A DNA stretch of 64,000 nucleotides from contig CAIMWE010000063.1 in NCBI GenBank assembly GCA_903845115.1, positions 38,700-102,699 of the forward strand, given 5' to 3'. This document shows, piece by piece, positions 50,475 to 59,475 of this stretch. Below the pieces are notes generated by a model that was not told the origin of the DNA, ran no database searches, and worked only from the letters and a program-made list of their open reading frames with translations. The first letter of the stretch is position 1; each line of letters begins with the position of its first letter. The position numbers and the translations under genes were made by a program. The DNA is from an uncultured Acidobacteriota bacterium. Its GTDB lineage: Bacteria; Acidobacteriota; Thermoanaerobaculia; UBA5066.

Positions 50475-51830
50475 ATGCCGACCAACGTCATCATGCCGCA
50501 GATGGGCGAGTCGATCGCCGAGGGGACCATCACCCGCTGGATCAAGAAGCCCGGCGACGCCGTCAAGCGTGACGAGCCGCTCTTCGAGATCTCCACCGAC
50601 AAGGTCGACGCCGAGATCCCGGCGCCCGTCGCCGGCATCCTCCTCGAGATCCGGTTCCCCGAGGGGACCACCGTGGCGATCAACACGGTCGTCGCCGTGA
50701 TGGGCGAGGCGGGCGAATCGGCCGCGGGCCCCTCCCCGGCCGCGGCAGCGCCGGCGCCCGTGCCGGCCCCCGCTGTCCCGCCCGTCGAGGCGAAGCCTGC
50801 GCCCGCGCCTGCCGCGGCCGCTCCGGTCCGCCCGGCCGCTCCGCCTCCTCCCGCCGCGTCCGAGGCCCCCTCCGTCGACGACCTCCGCCGGACGCGTTCG
50901 TCTCCGGTGGTCCGCGCCATCGCCCAGGAGAAGGGGATCGACATCTCGAAGATCGAGGGAACGGGGATCTCCGGCAGGGTCACCAAGCAGGACATCCTCT
51001 CCTTCGCGGAGGCGGCCGTCGCCGCGCCGCCGCCCTCCCCCGCCCCGGCGGCTCCGCCCGCCGCGGCGAAGCCCTCGGCCGTCCAGGCCGCGCCCGTCAT
51101 CGCCTTCCCGGCCGGCGCCGGCGTGGTCGTCGAGCAGATGACGCCGATGCGGAAGAAGATCGCCCAGCGGATGATCGAGTCGAAGATGACGTCCGCGCAC
51201 GTCTCGACGCTCTTCGAGATCGACTACACGAACGTCGCGCGCGCCAGGGACAGGGCGAAGGAACGCTTCTTCCAGAAGAACGGGACGAAGCTGACCTTCA
51301 TGCCGTTCCTCTTCAAGGCGGTGATCGCCGGCCTGAAGGCCCGGCCGATCGTCAACTCCTCCGTCTCCGGCGACACGATCGTCCACCATCGGGCGATCCA
51401 CCTCGGGATGGCCGTCGCCCTCGACTGGGGCCTCATCGTCCCCGTCATCAAGAACGCCGACGACCTCTCCCTCACCGGCCTCGCGCGGACGGCGAACGAC
51501 CTGGCCGACCGCGCCCGCGCCAGGAAGCTCCTTCCCGACGAGGTCCAGGGCGGAACCTTCACCCTGACGAACCCGGGCGTCTACGGCTCCCTCTTCGGCA
51601 CGCCGATCATCAACCAGCCCCAGGTGGCGATCCTCGGGATCGGGGCGATCGAGAAGCGCCCGAAGGTGGTCACCGGAGCCGACGGCACCGACGCCATCGC
51701 CATCCGGACCATGGGCTACCTCTCCCTCACCTTCGACCACCGGATCGTCGACGGCTCCGAGGCCGACGCCTTCATGAACGTGGTCAAGGCAACGCTGGAG
51801 CAGGAATGGGGTCAGGTCTCAATACTGTGA
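50475..51830 (+). CDS. 2-oxoacid dehydrogenase E2 (dihydrolipoyl acyltransferase)
   Basis: 451 residues: lipoyl domain (1-78) with lipoyl-lysine in FEISTDKVDAEIPAP, an Ala/Pro linker, peripheral-subunit-binding domain RRTRSSPVVRAIAQEKGID...GRVTKQDIL, second linker, then the catalytic core with TPMRKKIAQRMIESKMTSAH and FDHRIVDGSEAD (catalytic His-Asp). The final residues WGQVSIL and the stop are encoded by a REP-like repeat at 51808, so the native end (normally a few residues longer) seems to have been replaced. No E3 gene is nearby. LipA at 30207 would lipoylate it. Confidence 0.94.
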   Translation: MPTNVIMPQMGESIAEGTITRWIKKPGDAVKRDEPLFEISTDKVDAEIPAPVAGILLEIRFPEGTTVAINTVVAVMGEAGESAAGPSPAAAAPAPVPAPAVPPVEAKPAPAPAAAAPVRPAAPPPPAASEAPSVDDLRRTRSSPVVRAIAQEKGIDISKIEGTGISGRVTKQDILSFAEAAVAAPPPSPAPAAPPAAAKPSAVQAAPVIAFPAGAGVVVEQMTPMRKKIAQRMIESKMTSAHVSTLFEIDYTNVARARDRAKERFFQKNGTKLTFMPFLFKAVIAGLKARPIVNSSVSGDTIVHHRAIHLGMAVALDWGLIVPVIKNADDLSLTGLARTANDLADRARARKLLPDEVQGGTFTLTNPGVYGSLFGTPIINQPQVAILGIGAIEKRPKVVTGADGTDAIAIRTMGYLSLTFDHRIVDGSEADAFMNVVKATLEQEWGQVSIL

Positions 51831-51834
51831 TATT
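51808..51834 (+). repeat. REP-like 27-bp element, copy 1
   Basis: GGGGTCAGGTCTC, then AATACTGTGATATT. It matches the copies at 52610 (same orientation) and 52831 and 54162 (opposite). Its TGA ends the E2 reading frame. Confidence 0.9.
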
Positions 51835-51990
51835 TATACCGGGTGAGCCGACCCTCTCCGGCCCCCTCGGCCTCAGCTGATCCCGGGGGCGTCCACGGCA
51901 CGGCGAAGGGCGCCGAGCAGCTCGCGGTCCAAGCGGCCCGCAGAGTAGACACCTAGCCCCCTCGCACCTAGATTTGACCGCCGTATCCAA

Positions 51991-52308
51991 ATGGCTACAA
52001 TCGAAGAGATGATCACGTTCCTCCAGACCGACGAATTCAGGGCCTGGCTGGGAGGACTGAAAGACTTTCGAGCATTGGCGGTCATCTTCAACCGGCTGGA
52101 CCGCGCCACCAAGGGGAACTTTGGAGATGCAAAGGCCCTGGGAGGGGGCATCTCCGAGATGCGGGTCGATACACGTCCAGGTTATCGGATTTACTACACG
52201 CGCCGGGCCAAGGTGACTTACCTGCTCCTCATCGGAGGCAAGAAGTCCACCCAGCCTCACGACATTCAACGTGCCAGAGCTCTCCTCGAGACTCTTCCCA
52301 AGGAGTAA
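51991..52308 (+). CDS. RelE/HigB-type toxin (addiction-module killer protein)
   Basis: 105 residues. FRAWLGGLKDFRALAVIFNRLDRATKGNFGDAK and the later MRVDTRPGYRIYYTRRAKVTYLLLIGGKKSTQ are the pattern of the HigB-like 'addiction module killer' family; GYRIYY and the GGKKSTQ basic patch are typical. It precedes its antidote by three bases, the toxin-first order common in this subfamily. The module lies between REP copies 1 and 2. Confidence 0.88.
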   Translation: MATIEEMITFLQTDEFRAWLGGLKDFRALAVIFNRLDRATKGNFGDAKALGGGISEMRVDTRPGYRIYYTRRAKVTYLLLIGGKKSTQPHDIQRARALLETLPKE

Positions 52309-52311
52309 CCG

Positions 52312-52596
52312 ATGACCAGGCTCACGACCTTCGACGTGGCGGACTACCTCGATAGCGAGGAAGGCATTTCCGAGTACCTCTCCGTTGCCCTCGAAGATCC
52401 CGATCCGGAAATGTTCCTGATGGCCGTCCGAAACGTCGCTCGTGCCCGTGGCATGACCCAGCTCGCAAGAGACGCCGGACTGGGGCGAGAGAGTCTCTAC
52501 AAGGCTCTCCGTCCCGGTGCCAAGCCTCGCTACGAGACGGTGGCGAAGCTCGTTGCCGCCTTGGGAATGAAGCTGCACGCCATCCCGTCGCAGTAG
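52312..52596 (+). CDS. HigA-like antidote with XRE-type helix-turn-helix
   Basis: 94 residues. DVADYLDSEEGISEYLSVALEDPDPEMFLMAVRNVARARGMTQLARDAGLGRESLYKALR is the addiction-module antidote pattern, with the HTH in GMTQLARDAGLGRESLYKAL. It should bind the toxin and repress the operon. Downstream by 13 bases is REP copy 2. Confidence 0.9.
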   Translation: MTRLTTFDVADYLDSEEGISEYLSVALEDPDPEMFLMAVRNVARARGMTQLARDAGLGRESLYKALRPGAKPRYETVAKLVAALGMKLHAIPSQ

Positions 52597-52609
52597 TTTC
52601 TCCCGGCTG

Positions 52610-52636
52610 GGGGTCAGGTCTCAACACTGTGATATT
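52610..52636 (+). repeat. REP-like 27-bp element, copy 2
   Basis: GGGGTCAGGTCTC, then AACACTGTGATATT. It is the left terminus of the transposase remnant and differs from copy 1 by one base. Confidence 0.9.
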
Positions 52637-52644
52637 GCTGTCGA

Positions 52645-52845
52645 GTGCGCCGGCCCCTCGGGCCTGAGGGGCTGGGCGCCATCTGGCACCTCACCTCCCG
52701 TGGGTACGAGCACCACTCGATCTTCGTGGACGACGAGGACCGGGAACGGTTTCTCGCGCTTCAGCGAGAGGATCGTGATTTCGCCCGGAAAGCCGAGGCG
52801 GCGCGCAAGCGCCTCCGCTCGAGCCCTTCGAATATCACAGAGTAG
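52645..52845 (+). pseudogene. REP-associated (Y1) tyrosine transposase fragment
   Basis: The 66-codon frame reads GPEGLGAIWHLTSRGYEHHSIFVDDEDRERFLALQ. This resembles the N-terminal 'YHVTSRGNxRxxIFxDDxDRxxFLxxL' start of REP-associated transposases (TnpA_REP/RAYT). The frame then turns into unrelated charged sequence and lacks the HUH His pair and catalytic Tyr of a full enzyme (about 200 or more residues). Inactive remnant. Confidence 0.75.
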
Positions 52846-52857
52846 AGACCTGACCCC
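52831..52857 (-). repeat. REP-like 27-bp element, copy 3 (inverted)
   Basis: Reads AATATCACAGAGTAGAG then ACCTGACCCC on the + strand, i.e. inverted relative to copies 1 and 2. It supplies the stop codon (TCA, 52835-52837) of the AraC-type regulator. Confidence 0.9.
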
Positions 52858-53881
52858 CTCGCACACTCCCCGGCGTCACCCCGAACTGCCGCCTGAAGGC
52901 GGAGATGAAGTTGTTGACGTGGGAGTAGCCGAGGCGGTTTGCGATCGCTTTCATCGTGACGTCGCTCGCCTCGAGCGCCCTCTTCGCCTCTTTCATCCGG
53001 GTGAGCGCGACGTGGGCGGCGATCGAGCACCCGAACTCCTTCTGGAAGGCGTCGTTCAGGGCCCTCGCGGGCACGCCGTACTCCTTCGACAGCTCGTCGA
53101 GCGAGGGGACCCTCTCCCGCAGGTTGGCGAGGTCCCGGTGGAGGCGCGCGAGCGTCTCCTTCCGACGGAGCTCCGCCGGATGCCTTTTCGCCGGCCCTAC
53201 GAGGTGGTCGTGAAGCGCCCCGATGAACTCCAGGACCCTGGTCTGGGCGAACAGCTTCCGCGGCATTCCGATCAAGGGCGTCGACAGGCTCGTGTGGAGG
53301 TGCCGCAGGATGTGCCGGGGAATCGGCTCGACCCGGATCGCCGGAGCGTCGCGGATTCCGAGGGCCTCGAGGAGCGACTCCGCCTCCCTCTCCCCCAGGA
53401 GGCGCGCCAGGACCGAGTCGCCGACCACGAGGGCGGTCATCGCGATGTCGCGGGAGGTGTCCAGGACGGGGACCAGGTCGATCTCGTTCGAGTGCCGGAA
53501 GAGGGCGTCCCCCTCGCCGAAGGTCACCTCCGCCCCCGGGGTCGACTCCCGGTGGCAGATCCGCCCCCGGCTCGTCACCTGGACCATCAGGCTCGTCTCG
53601 CGCATCGTGGAGCGGACCCTCCCGAGGGGGACGAGCCTCCCCCTGGCCGCCGGCAGGAAGGTATGGACGGCCTCGAAAATGGACATGTCGAGCGCCAGCT
53701 CCACCATCTCGAACCAGCCCGATCCGACGCCGGGGATGTCCGGGTAGGGGGTCCTTCCCACGTCGAGATCCTCGATCTCCCTCGGGGCTTCCCCGTCCGG
53801 CTCCGAGAGCCAGCTCATCCGGATCCTCTGGGAGCGTCGGGGCACCACGGGAGGGAGTCTACGGCCTGCGCCTTGCAACAT
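52835..53881 (-). CDS. AraC-family transcriptional regulator
   Basis: 348 residues from ATG 53881 (ATG 53818 would drop 21). The C-terminal double HTH is clear: LDELSKEYGVPARALNDAFQKEFG and TMKAIANRLGYSHVNNFISAFRRQFGVTPGSVR. The N-terminal ~220 residues match the AraC-type sensor region ('OruR-like', EVTFGEGDALFRHSNEIDLVPV), which binds an unknown ligand. The final residues GQVSTL come from the REP element. The divergent direction from the big sensor kinase leaves 314 bases between them. Confidence 0.88.
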   Translation of the reverse strand: MLQGAGRRLPPVVPRRSQRIRMSWLSEPDGEAPREIEDLDVGRTPYPDIPGVGSGWFEMVELALDMSIFEAVHTFLPAARGRLVPLGRVRSTMRETSLMVQVTSRGRICHRESTPGAEVTFGEGDALFRHSNEIDLVPVLDTSRDIAMTALVVGDSVLARLLGEREAESLLEALGIRDAPAIRVEPIPRHILRHLHTSLSTPLIGMPRKLFAQTRVLEFIGALHDHLVGPAKRHPAELRRKETLARLHRDLANLRERVPSLDELSKEYGVPARALNDAFQKEFGCSIAAHVALTRMKEAKRALEASDVTMKAIANRLGYSHVNNFISAFRRQFGVTPGSVRGGQVSTL

Positions 53882-53999
53882 CGCATAGAAGTCGGGCAGG
53901 TGCGCATAGAAAATACCCGTTCTTCGGGCGTTGAGACAAAGTAAGTTCTCGCCAGATTCTCTTGCCCGGGATTCGGGCCAGGCAAACGGCAGGGGGCGT

Positions 54000-54130
54000 C
54001 CTCGCCTCGGGAGAGCGCAGGCGGTCTGCCACGACAGAAACATCACCGGCCGGACGCGGCGTCGATCGTCCGTTGCGGCGGCGCCCGCGAGAACTGCGAA
54101 CCGTTTCGCGCGGAGGAAGACTGTGGATAG
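54000..54130 (+). pseudogene. Decayed copy of the small Cys-rich protein found at 60929
   Basis: The only coding-like signal in the 314-base gap 53882-54195. One frame gives AQAVCHDRNITGRT, matching PAACYCRNITSQT at 60929-61207. One base further on, the neighbouring frame gives ASIVRCGGARENCEPFRAEED and a stop at 54130, matching ALIVRYCGDAYQECAIYRTEED. A single-base deletion near 54050 explains the switch. The N-terminal half is not recognisable, and the rest of the gap shows no other gene. Confidence 0.65.
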
Positions 54131-54161
54131 GAGTGCTACTTCACATTTCCTGCTGTAAAGA

Positions 54162-54188
54162 TGAATCACAGAGTAGAGACCTGACCCC
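54162..54188 (-). repeat. REP-like 27-bp element, copy 4 (inverted)
   Basis: ATCACAGAGTAGAG then ACCTGACCCC; 24 bases are identical to copy 3. It ends eight bases before the proposed GTG start of the large sensor kinase. Confidence 0.85.
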
Positions 54189-54195
54189 CCAGCCC

Positions 54196-57100
54196 GTGGA
54201 GGGGTATCGCATCACTCAGCTTCTCTACCAAGGGCCCAACAGCACCGTGTATCGCGGCCTTCGAGAGTGCGATGCGAGGCCGGTGGTTCTCAAGGTACCC
54301 GCGTCCTCTTCCCTGTCCATCCGGGAAAACCTGCGCTTTCGCCACGAGTACAACCTGCTTTCCTCCCTCGACCTGAATCGGGTCATCAAGGTCCACGATC
54401 TCCTCCAATACCGATCTGGATTCGCCATCGTCGAGGAAGACTTCGGCGCCTGCGACCTCTTCTACCTGCTCGGTGAAAAGGCCGTGGAGCTTTCGGTCTT
54501 TTTCCCCATCGCCATCCAGATGGCGGAAGGGTTGATGCAGCTTCACGCGCACGGGATCATCCACAAGGACATCAATCTTTCCAATATCCTGATCAACCAG
54601 GCGACGGGAGTGGTCAAGCTGACGGACTTCGGCCTATCCACGCTCATCGACGGGGAAGCCCCGGAAGCCTGCCACCCCGACTTGATCGAAGGCACCCTGG
54701 CCTACATCTCCCCGGAGCAGACCGGCAGGATGAACCGGCCCGTCGATTTCAGGGCCGATCTGTACTCCCTGGGCGTCTGTTACTACGCCATGCTCACGGG
54801 GGAGCTACCGTTTTCGGCAGGGGACTCCATGGAGCTCGTTCATTGCCATATCGCGCGTGTGGCACGAGCCCCTCATTCTTTCAAGACGACGGTCCCCGAG
54901 GCGCTTTCCAAGCTGGTCATGAAGCTTCTCGAAAAGAAGGCCGAGGAGCGTTACCAGAGCGCCTACGGGGTGCTGCGGGACCTGGAGACGATGAAAGCCG
55001 CCTTCGAAGCGGGGGATCGTCTGGCGAGCGTCGCGCTTGCTTCCCACGACATCTCCACGCGCTTTCAGGTGGCTCAGAAGCTCTACGGGCGAGACAGAGA
55101 GTCCCGTCTCCTCCAGGACGCGTTCGAACGGGCGGCAGAAGGACGTTCCGAGCTCCTTCTCGTGGCCGGGTATTCGGGCATCGGCAAGACCTCCCTCGTC
55201 AACGAAGTGCACAAGGGCCTGGTCCGCAAGCGAGGGCGTTTCATCGCAGGAAAGCACGATCAGTTTCAGCGACAAATCCCGTTCTCCGCCTTCATCCAGG
55301 CCTTCCGCCGGCTGGTCAGCCAGGTCCTCACCGAGCCAGAGGACCGCATCGCCTGGTGGCGAAACGCGCTCCTCGTGGCTCTGGGTGGCAATGCCCGGGT
55401 CATCACCGAGGTCATACCCGAGCTGGAGTGCATCGTGGGCACCCAACCGCCGTTGCCGGAGCTGGGGCCCACCGAGACGCAGAACCGCTTCAGCCATTCT
55501 TTCCAGCGTTTCGTCGGCGTCTTTGCCCGCCGGGAGCACCCCCTCGTGGTGTTCCTGGATGACCTCCAGTGGGCCGATGCGCCTTCCCTCCACCTGATGG
55601 AGCTTCTCTGCACCCAGGTCGACAGCTGCTACCTGCTGATACTCGGGGCCTACAGGGACAACGAGGTCTCCCCTGCCCACCCTCTGATGCTCGCCCTCGG
55701 CCGCGTACGGGAAGCGGGGGCCCCCATGGAAACCCTGGTGCTGGAGCCCCTCCGCCCCGACGATCTCAACCAGCTGGTGGCGGACACCCTTCACCAGCCC
55801 CCGGAGGAGACCCGAGAGCTCTCTGCCCTCTTGCTCCAGAAGACCGGTGGCAATCCCTTCTTCGTCTCCCAGCTCATGAAGGAGCTTCACCACCGGGGGT
55901 TCTACACGCTGCATGCGGAAAGCGGGCGATGGCTGTGGGAGATGGACCGCATCGTTTCCGTGGGGATGACGGACAACGTCGTGACGCTCATGGCCGGGAA
56001 GATCGCTCGGATGAAGCCCCAGGGCCGGCAGGTGCTCACGCTGGCGGCCTGCATCGGCAACCGCTTCTCACTGGCCACCCTGGCCACCATCCGCGAGACC
56101 GTAGAGCACGACACCGCGACAGACCTGTGGGAGGCCATTCAGGAAGGGCTGCTGCTCGCCTCCGGGAGCGAGTTTCGCTTCCTCCACGACCGGGTCCAGC
56201 AGGCGGCGTATTCCCTGATCGCTCCCGAGGAGCTCGGGCCCCTCCACCTGAAGATCGGCCGTCTCCTCTGGCATCACTCCACCGAGGCGCAACTGGAGGA
56301 CCGCATTTTCGAGCTCGTCGCTCATCTCAATGCGGCCATGGAGCTCGTCGTCGACCCTGCGGAGCGGTTTCAGCTCTCTGCGCTCAATCTCGAGGCGGGC
56401 AAGAAGGCCAAAGCCTCCACCGCCTACGAGCCCGCATGGCACCACTTCGTTGCTGCCGAGCGGTTCCTGGGCGAGGATCGCTGGGAGACTCGCTACGTCC
56501 ACACCCTCGAGATCTATCGCGAGCGGGCCGATGTGGGATACCTCCTCGGGAAGTTCCAGCAAGCCGAACGCGATATCGACGAAGCTCTGGCCCACGCCTC
56601 GGACCGTTACGACCAGGCGCACATCTACCTCCAGAAGATCACGCAATACAATCAGCTCGGCAAGTACAACGAGCTCGTGGAGGTTGCCCGGCAAGCCCTG
56701 CGGCTCTTCGACGTGGAGCTTCCTCTGGCCGGGGACTCGGAGGTCCTTGCGGAGAGATTCTCCCTGCTGCTGAAGGACTACACCCATCTCGTGGGTGGAC
56801 GCCCCATCGGAGAGATGATCGAGAAGGGGGACGTGACCGACCAGGCCGAGAACTGCACGATCCGGCTCATGGCGATCCTCACGGATGGCACCTACATTGC
56901 CGTGCCCACGCTCTTCCCCCATGTGGTGATGGAGGTGGTGACCCGTTCGCTCCGCCACGGTCACAACGCGATGTCGGCCATCGGCTTCGCCTGGGCGACG
57001 GTCATCGTCGTCGAGCAGTTTCAGGACTATCCGGGCGCGTACGAGCTCGGCAAGCTCAGCCTGGCCCTCATTGAGCGTTATCCCAACCCGCGCATCCGGG

Positions 57101-59475
57101 CCCAGGTGACTTTTCTGTATGCCGTATGTGTCCTCCACTGGGTACGGCCGCTGGCAGAGCAGGTCGAAGTCTACAAGCAGGCCTACCAGTACGGTATCGA
57201 GAACGGCAATCTTGTTTTCGCCGGCTATGCCCGAACCATGATTCCCAAGACCGTGCTGGCCGCAACGACGGTAGACAAGGCCATCGAAGAGAACGACATC
57301 AGCGTGGCGTTTTATGCCAATACGGGCTCGCCCTTTCTCGTGAGCGAGCGCTTTTTCGGCCTGTTTCTGCGGAACCTCCGAGGAGACAGCCCCGCTCCGA
57401 CGTCTCTCAGCACGGACGAGCTCGACGAGCATGCCATTCTTCACCGTTGGCAACAGCCCGAGACCCGTTTCGGACACGGGCTCGCGTATTTCCTGAATTG
57501 CAAGCTGCAGCTTCTGTTTCTTTTCGGCGAGCACCGGGCCGCCTGGGACTTTGCGACGGCGAACGCGCTCTGGATGCAGTACATCCCGATCCTCTACGAA
57601 ACGACCGTGTTCTCCTTTTTCCGGGCCGTGTCGGCGGCGGCCCTCTACGGGGACGCGAAGGAGGAGGAGCGTCCGGCGTTCCTGGGGGTCCTGGAAGAAG
57701 CCGTCAAGGCGTTCTCGGTCTGGGCGCCCCATTGTCCCGAGAACTTCGCGTGGCAAGAGCAGCTGCTCCTGGCGGAAGACGCGCGCGTGCACGGAGATCC
57801 CGAGAGCGCCCTGAATCACTACGGTCACGCGGCGATCCTGGCCCGCACCTATGGCCATCCGCAGGGGGTGGCGATGAGCCAGGAGCGCGCCGGGCGCCTT
57901 CATCGAAGTCGGGGTCAGCTGGGTCTTGCGCTGGCAGCCCTCGAGGACGCGGGCTTTCACTATTTCCAGTGGGGCGCTCACGGCAAGGTTCGGGCGTTGC
58001 TCGAGGAATTTTCGGAGCTGAGACGAGACCCCGCGCCCCAGGTTGCAGCAGGTCGCAACGCGAGCGACCAGGGGACGTCGGCGACGTCGTCCCATCTGCT
58101 GGACCTCGATACGGTGCTCAAGAGCTCGCTGGTCATCTCGGGAGAGATGCAGCTCCCTGCGCTCCTCGAGAAGGTGATGAGCATCGTCATCGAGAACGCC
58201 GGTGCCGAGAGGGGCTATCTGCTTCTTCCTGGCGATGGCGATTGGGTCGTCGTGGCGCACGCGAACGTCCGGGAGAGTCAGGCGAAGCTCGAACGGAGCC
58301 CGCTGCGCGATTCTGCCTTGCTGAGCGAGGCCATGGTCCGCTTCGTTCTGCGCAGCCGCCAGGATCTGTTCATCGACGATGCTCGCCTGGATCCGACCTT
58401 TGCCGAAGACGGTCATGTGGTGCGGTCCGCCGTGCGGTCGGTCGTCTGTCTGCCCCTCTTGTCGCAGAACCGGGTGAGCGGGGCTCTGTACCTGGAGAAT
58501 GGCCTCGTTTCCGGAGCCTTCGCCGTGGGGCGCTCCCGGGTGCTCAAGATGCTTTGCGCTCAGGCGGCCATCAGCATCGAAAACGCCCGCCTCTACGAGA
58601 GCCTCGGCGAGTACAGCCGGACGCTGGAGCAGCTGGTGGCAGAGCGCACGCGAGAGCTGTCCGAGGTCAACGAGACGCTCCAGCTCCGGGTCGAGGAGGA
58701 GACGAACCGCCGCATGACGCAGGAGAGGCTCCTGGCCCACCAGGGGAAGCTGGCGGCCCTCGGCGAGATGGTCTCCGCCATCGCCCACCAGTGGCGCCAG
58801 CCCCTCTCCACCCTCGGGGTCGCCGTTCAGCTGATCCAGGAGTTCTACGACCTCGGCCGCCTCGACCGCGCCCGCCTCGAGGCGCAGGTCGCCGAGTCGA
58901 TGCGGCAGATCTCCCACATGTCCAACACGATCGACGAGTTCCGCGACTTCTACCGCCCGGACCGGGAGCCGAAGGTCTTCGACGCCAGGGAGAAGCTGGG
59001 CGAGGCAGTCCGCCTCGGCGGAGCCTCCCTCAAGGCGGCCGGCATCGACGTCGTGGAGAAGCAGGGCTCGGCCGGGGCGTTCCCCGTCCTCGGCCTCGCG
59101 AACGACCTCAAGCAGGCCGTCCTCAACCTGCTCGGGAACGCCGGCGACGCCATCTCGGAGCGGCGCGCCCGGAGGGGTGCGGCGGCGGGCGGAAAGGACG
59201 TCGTCGAGGTCTCGGTGGAGCGCGGTGGGGGGACGATCGTCCTCGACGTGGCCGACAACGGCTGCGGCATCGTGCCGGCCGACCGGGAGCGGATCTTCGA
59301 GCCCCTCTTCACGACGAAGCCGGAGGGGAAGGGGACGGGGCTGGGGCTCTACATGAGCCGGCTCCTCGTCGAGGAGGGGCTGAAAGGGAAGATCGCCCTC
59401 CACGACCGCGGCGACGGCTGGACGCTCTTCCGGATCACCCTTCCCGCCGCGGCGGTCCCTGCGGAGGGGGCGTGA
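54196..59475 (+). CDS. Multidomain Ser/Thr kinase - AAA ATPase - GAF - histidine kinase sensor
   Basis: 1759 residues from GTG 54196, just after a REP element; no better start is seen. Order: PknB-like kinase (YRITQLLYQGPNSTVYRG, VVLKV, IIHKDINLSNILIN with HKD for HRD, DFGLS, SPEQ); AAA_16 ATPase with Walker A AGYSGIGKTSLV and DDLQW; a long alpha-solenoid sensor region; GAF domain (LDLDTVLKSSLVIS...AERGYLLLP, CLPLLSQNRVSGALYLEN); coiled coil; HisKA H-box SAIAHQWRQPL; HATPase NGCGIVPADRERIFEPLFTTK...GTGLGLYMSRLL. It phosphorylates the regulator immediately downstream, whose GTG overlaps its stop. The last ~740 bases match the local base composition better than the rest. Confidence 0.88.
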   Translation: MEGYRITQLLYQGPNSTVYRGLRECDARPVVLKVPASSSLSIRENLRFRHEYNLLSSLDLNRVIKVHDLLQYRSGFAIVEEDFGACDLFYLLGEKAVELSVFFPIAIQMAEGLMQLHAHGIIHKDINLSNILINQATGVVKLTDFGLSTLIDGEAPEACHPDLIEGTLAYISPEQTGRMNRPVDFRADLYSLGVCYYAMLTGELPFSAGDSMELVHCHIARVARAPHSFKTTVPEALSKLVMKLLEKKAEERYQSAYGVLRDLETMKAAFEAGDRLASVALASHDISTRFQVAQKLYGRDRESRLLQDAFERAAEGRSELLLVAGYSGIGKTSLVNEVHKGLVRKRGRFIAGKHDQFQRQIPFSAFIQAFRRLVSQVLTEPEDRIAWWRNALLVALGGNARVITEVIPELECIVGTQPPLPELGPTETQNRFSHSFQRFVGVFARREHPLVVFLDDLQWADAPSLHLMELLCTQVDSCYLLILGAYRDNEVSPAHPLMLALGRVREAGAPMETLVLEPLRPDDLNQLVADTLHQPPEETRELSALLLQKTGGNPFFVSQLMKELHHRGFYTLHAESGRWLWEMDRIVSVGMTDNVVTLMAGKIARMKPQGRQVLTLAACIGNRFSLATLATIRETVEHDTATDLWEAIQEGLLLASGSEFRFLHDRVQQAAYSLIAPEELGPLHLKIGRLLWHHSTEAQLEDRIFELVAHLNAAMELVVDPAERFQLSALNLEAGKKAKASTAYEPAWHHFVAAERFLGEDRWETRYVHTLEIYRERADVGYLLGKFQQAERDIDEALAHASDRYDQAHIYLQKITQYNQLGKYNELVEVARQALRLFDVELPLAGDSEVLAERFSLLLKDYTHLVGGRPIGEMIEKGDVTDQAENCTIRLMAILTDGTYIAVPTLFPHVVMEVVTRSLRHGHNAMSAIGFAWATVIVVEQFQDYPGAYELGKLSLALIERYPNPRIRAQVTFLYAVCVLHWVRPLAEQVEVYKQAYQYGIENGNLVFAGYARTMIPKTVLAATTVDKAIEENDISVAFYANTGSPFLVSERFFGLFLRNLRGDSPAPTSLSTDELDEHAILHRWQQPETRFGHGLAYFLNCKLQLLFLFGEHRAAWDFATANALWMQYIPILYETTVFSFFRAVSAAALYGDAKEEERPAFLGVLEEAVKAFSVWAPHCPENFAWQEQLLLAEDARVHGDPESALNHYGHAAILARTYGHPQGVAMSQERAGRLHRSRGQLGLALAALEDAGFHYFQWGAHGKVRALLEEFSELRRDPAPQVAAGRNASDQGTSATSSHLLDLDTVLKSSLVISGEMQLPALLEKVMSIVIENAGAERGYLLLPGDGDWVVVAHANVRESQAKLERSPLRDSALLSEAMVRFVLRSRQDLFIDDARLDPTFAEDGHVVRSAVRSVVCLPLLSQNRVSGALYLENGLVSGAFAVGRSRVLKMLCAQAAISIENARLYESLGEYSRTLEQLVAERTRELSEVNETLQLRVEEETNRRMTQERLLAHQGKLAALGEMVSAIAHQWRQPLSTLGVAVQLIQEFYDLGRLDRARLEAQVAESMRQISHMSNTIDEFRDFYRPDREPKVFDAREKLGEAVRLGGASLKAAGIDVVEKQGSAGAFPVLGLANDLKQAVLNLLGNAGDAISERRARRGAAAGGKDVVEVSVERGGGTIVLDVADNGCGIVPADRERIFEPLFTTKPEGKGTGLGLYMSRLLVEEGLKGKIALHDRGDGWTLFRITLPAAAVPAEGA

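Larger units (their letters stand above)
52610..52857. mobile_element. Short REP-bounded element with a transposase fragment
   Basis: The left end (52610-52636) and right end (52831-52857) are inverted copies of the same 27-bp sequence, and between them lies a broken IS200/RAYT-type transposase reading frame. This is the layout of a REP-associated (Y1 tyrosine) transposase unit reduced to a 248-bp, MITE-like remnant. Similar termini at 51808 and 54162 suggest repeated mobilisation in this area. Confidence 0.75.
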
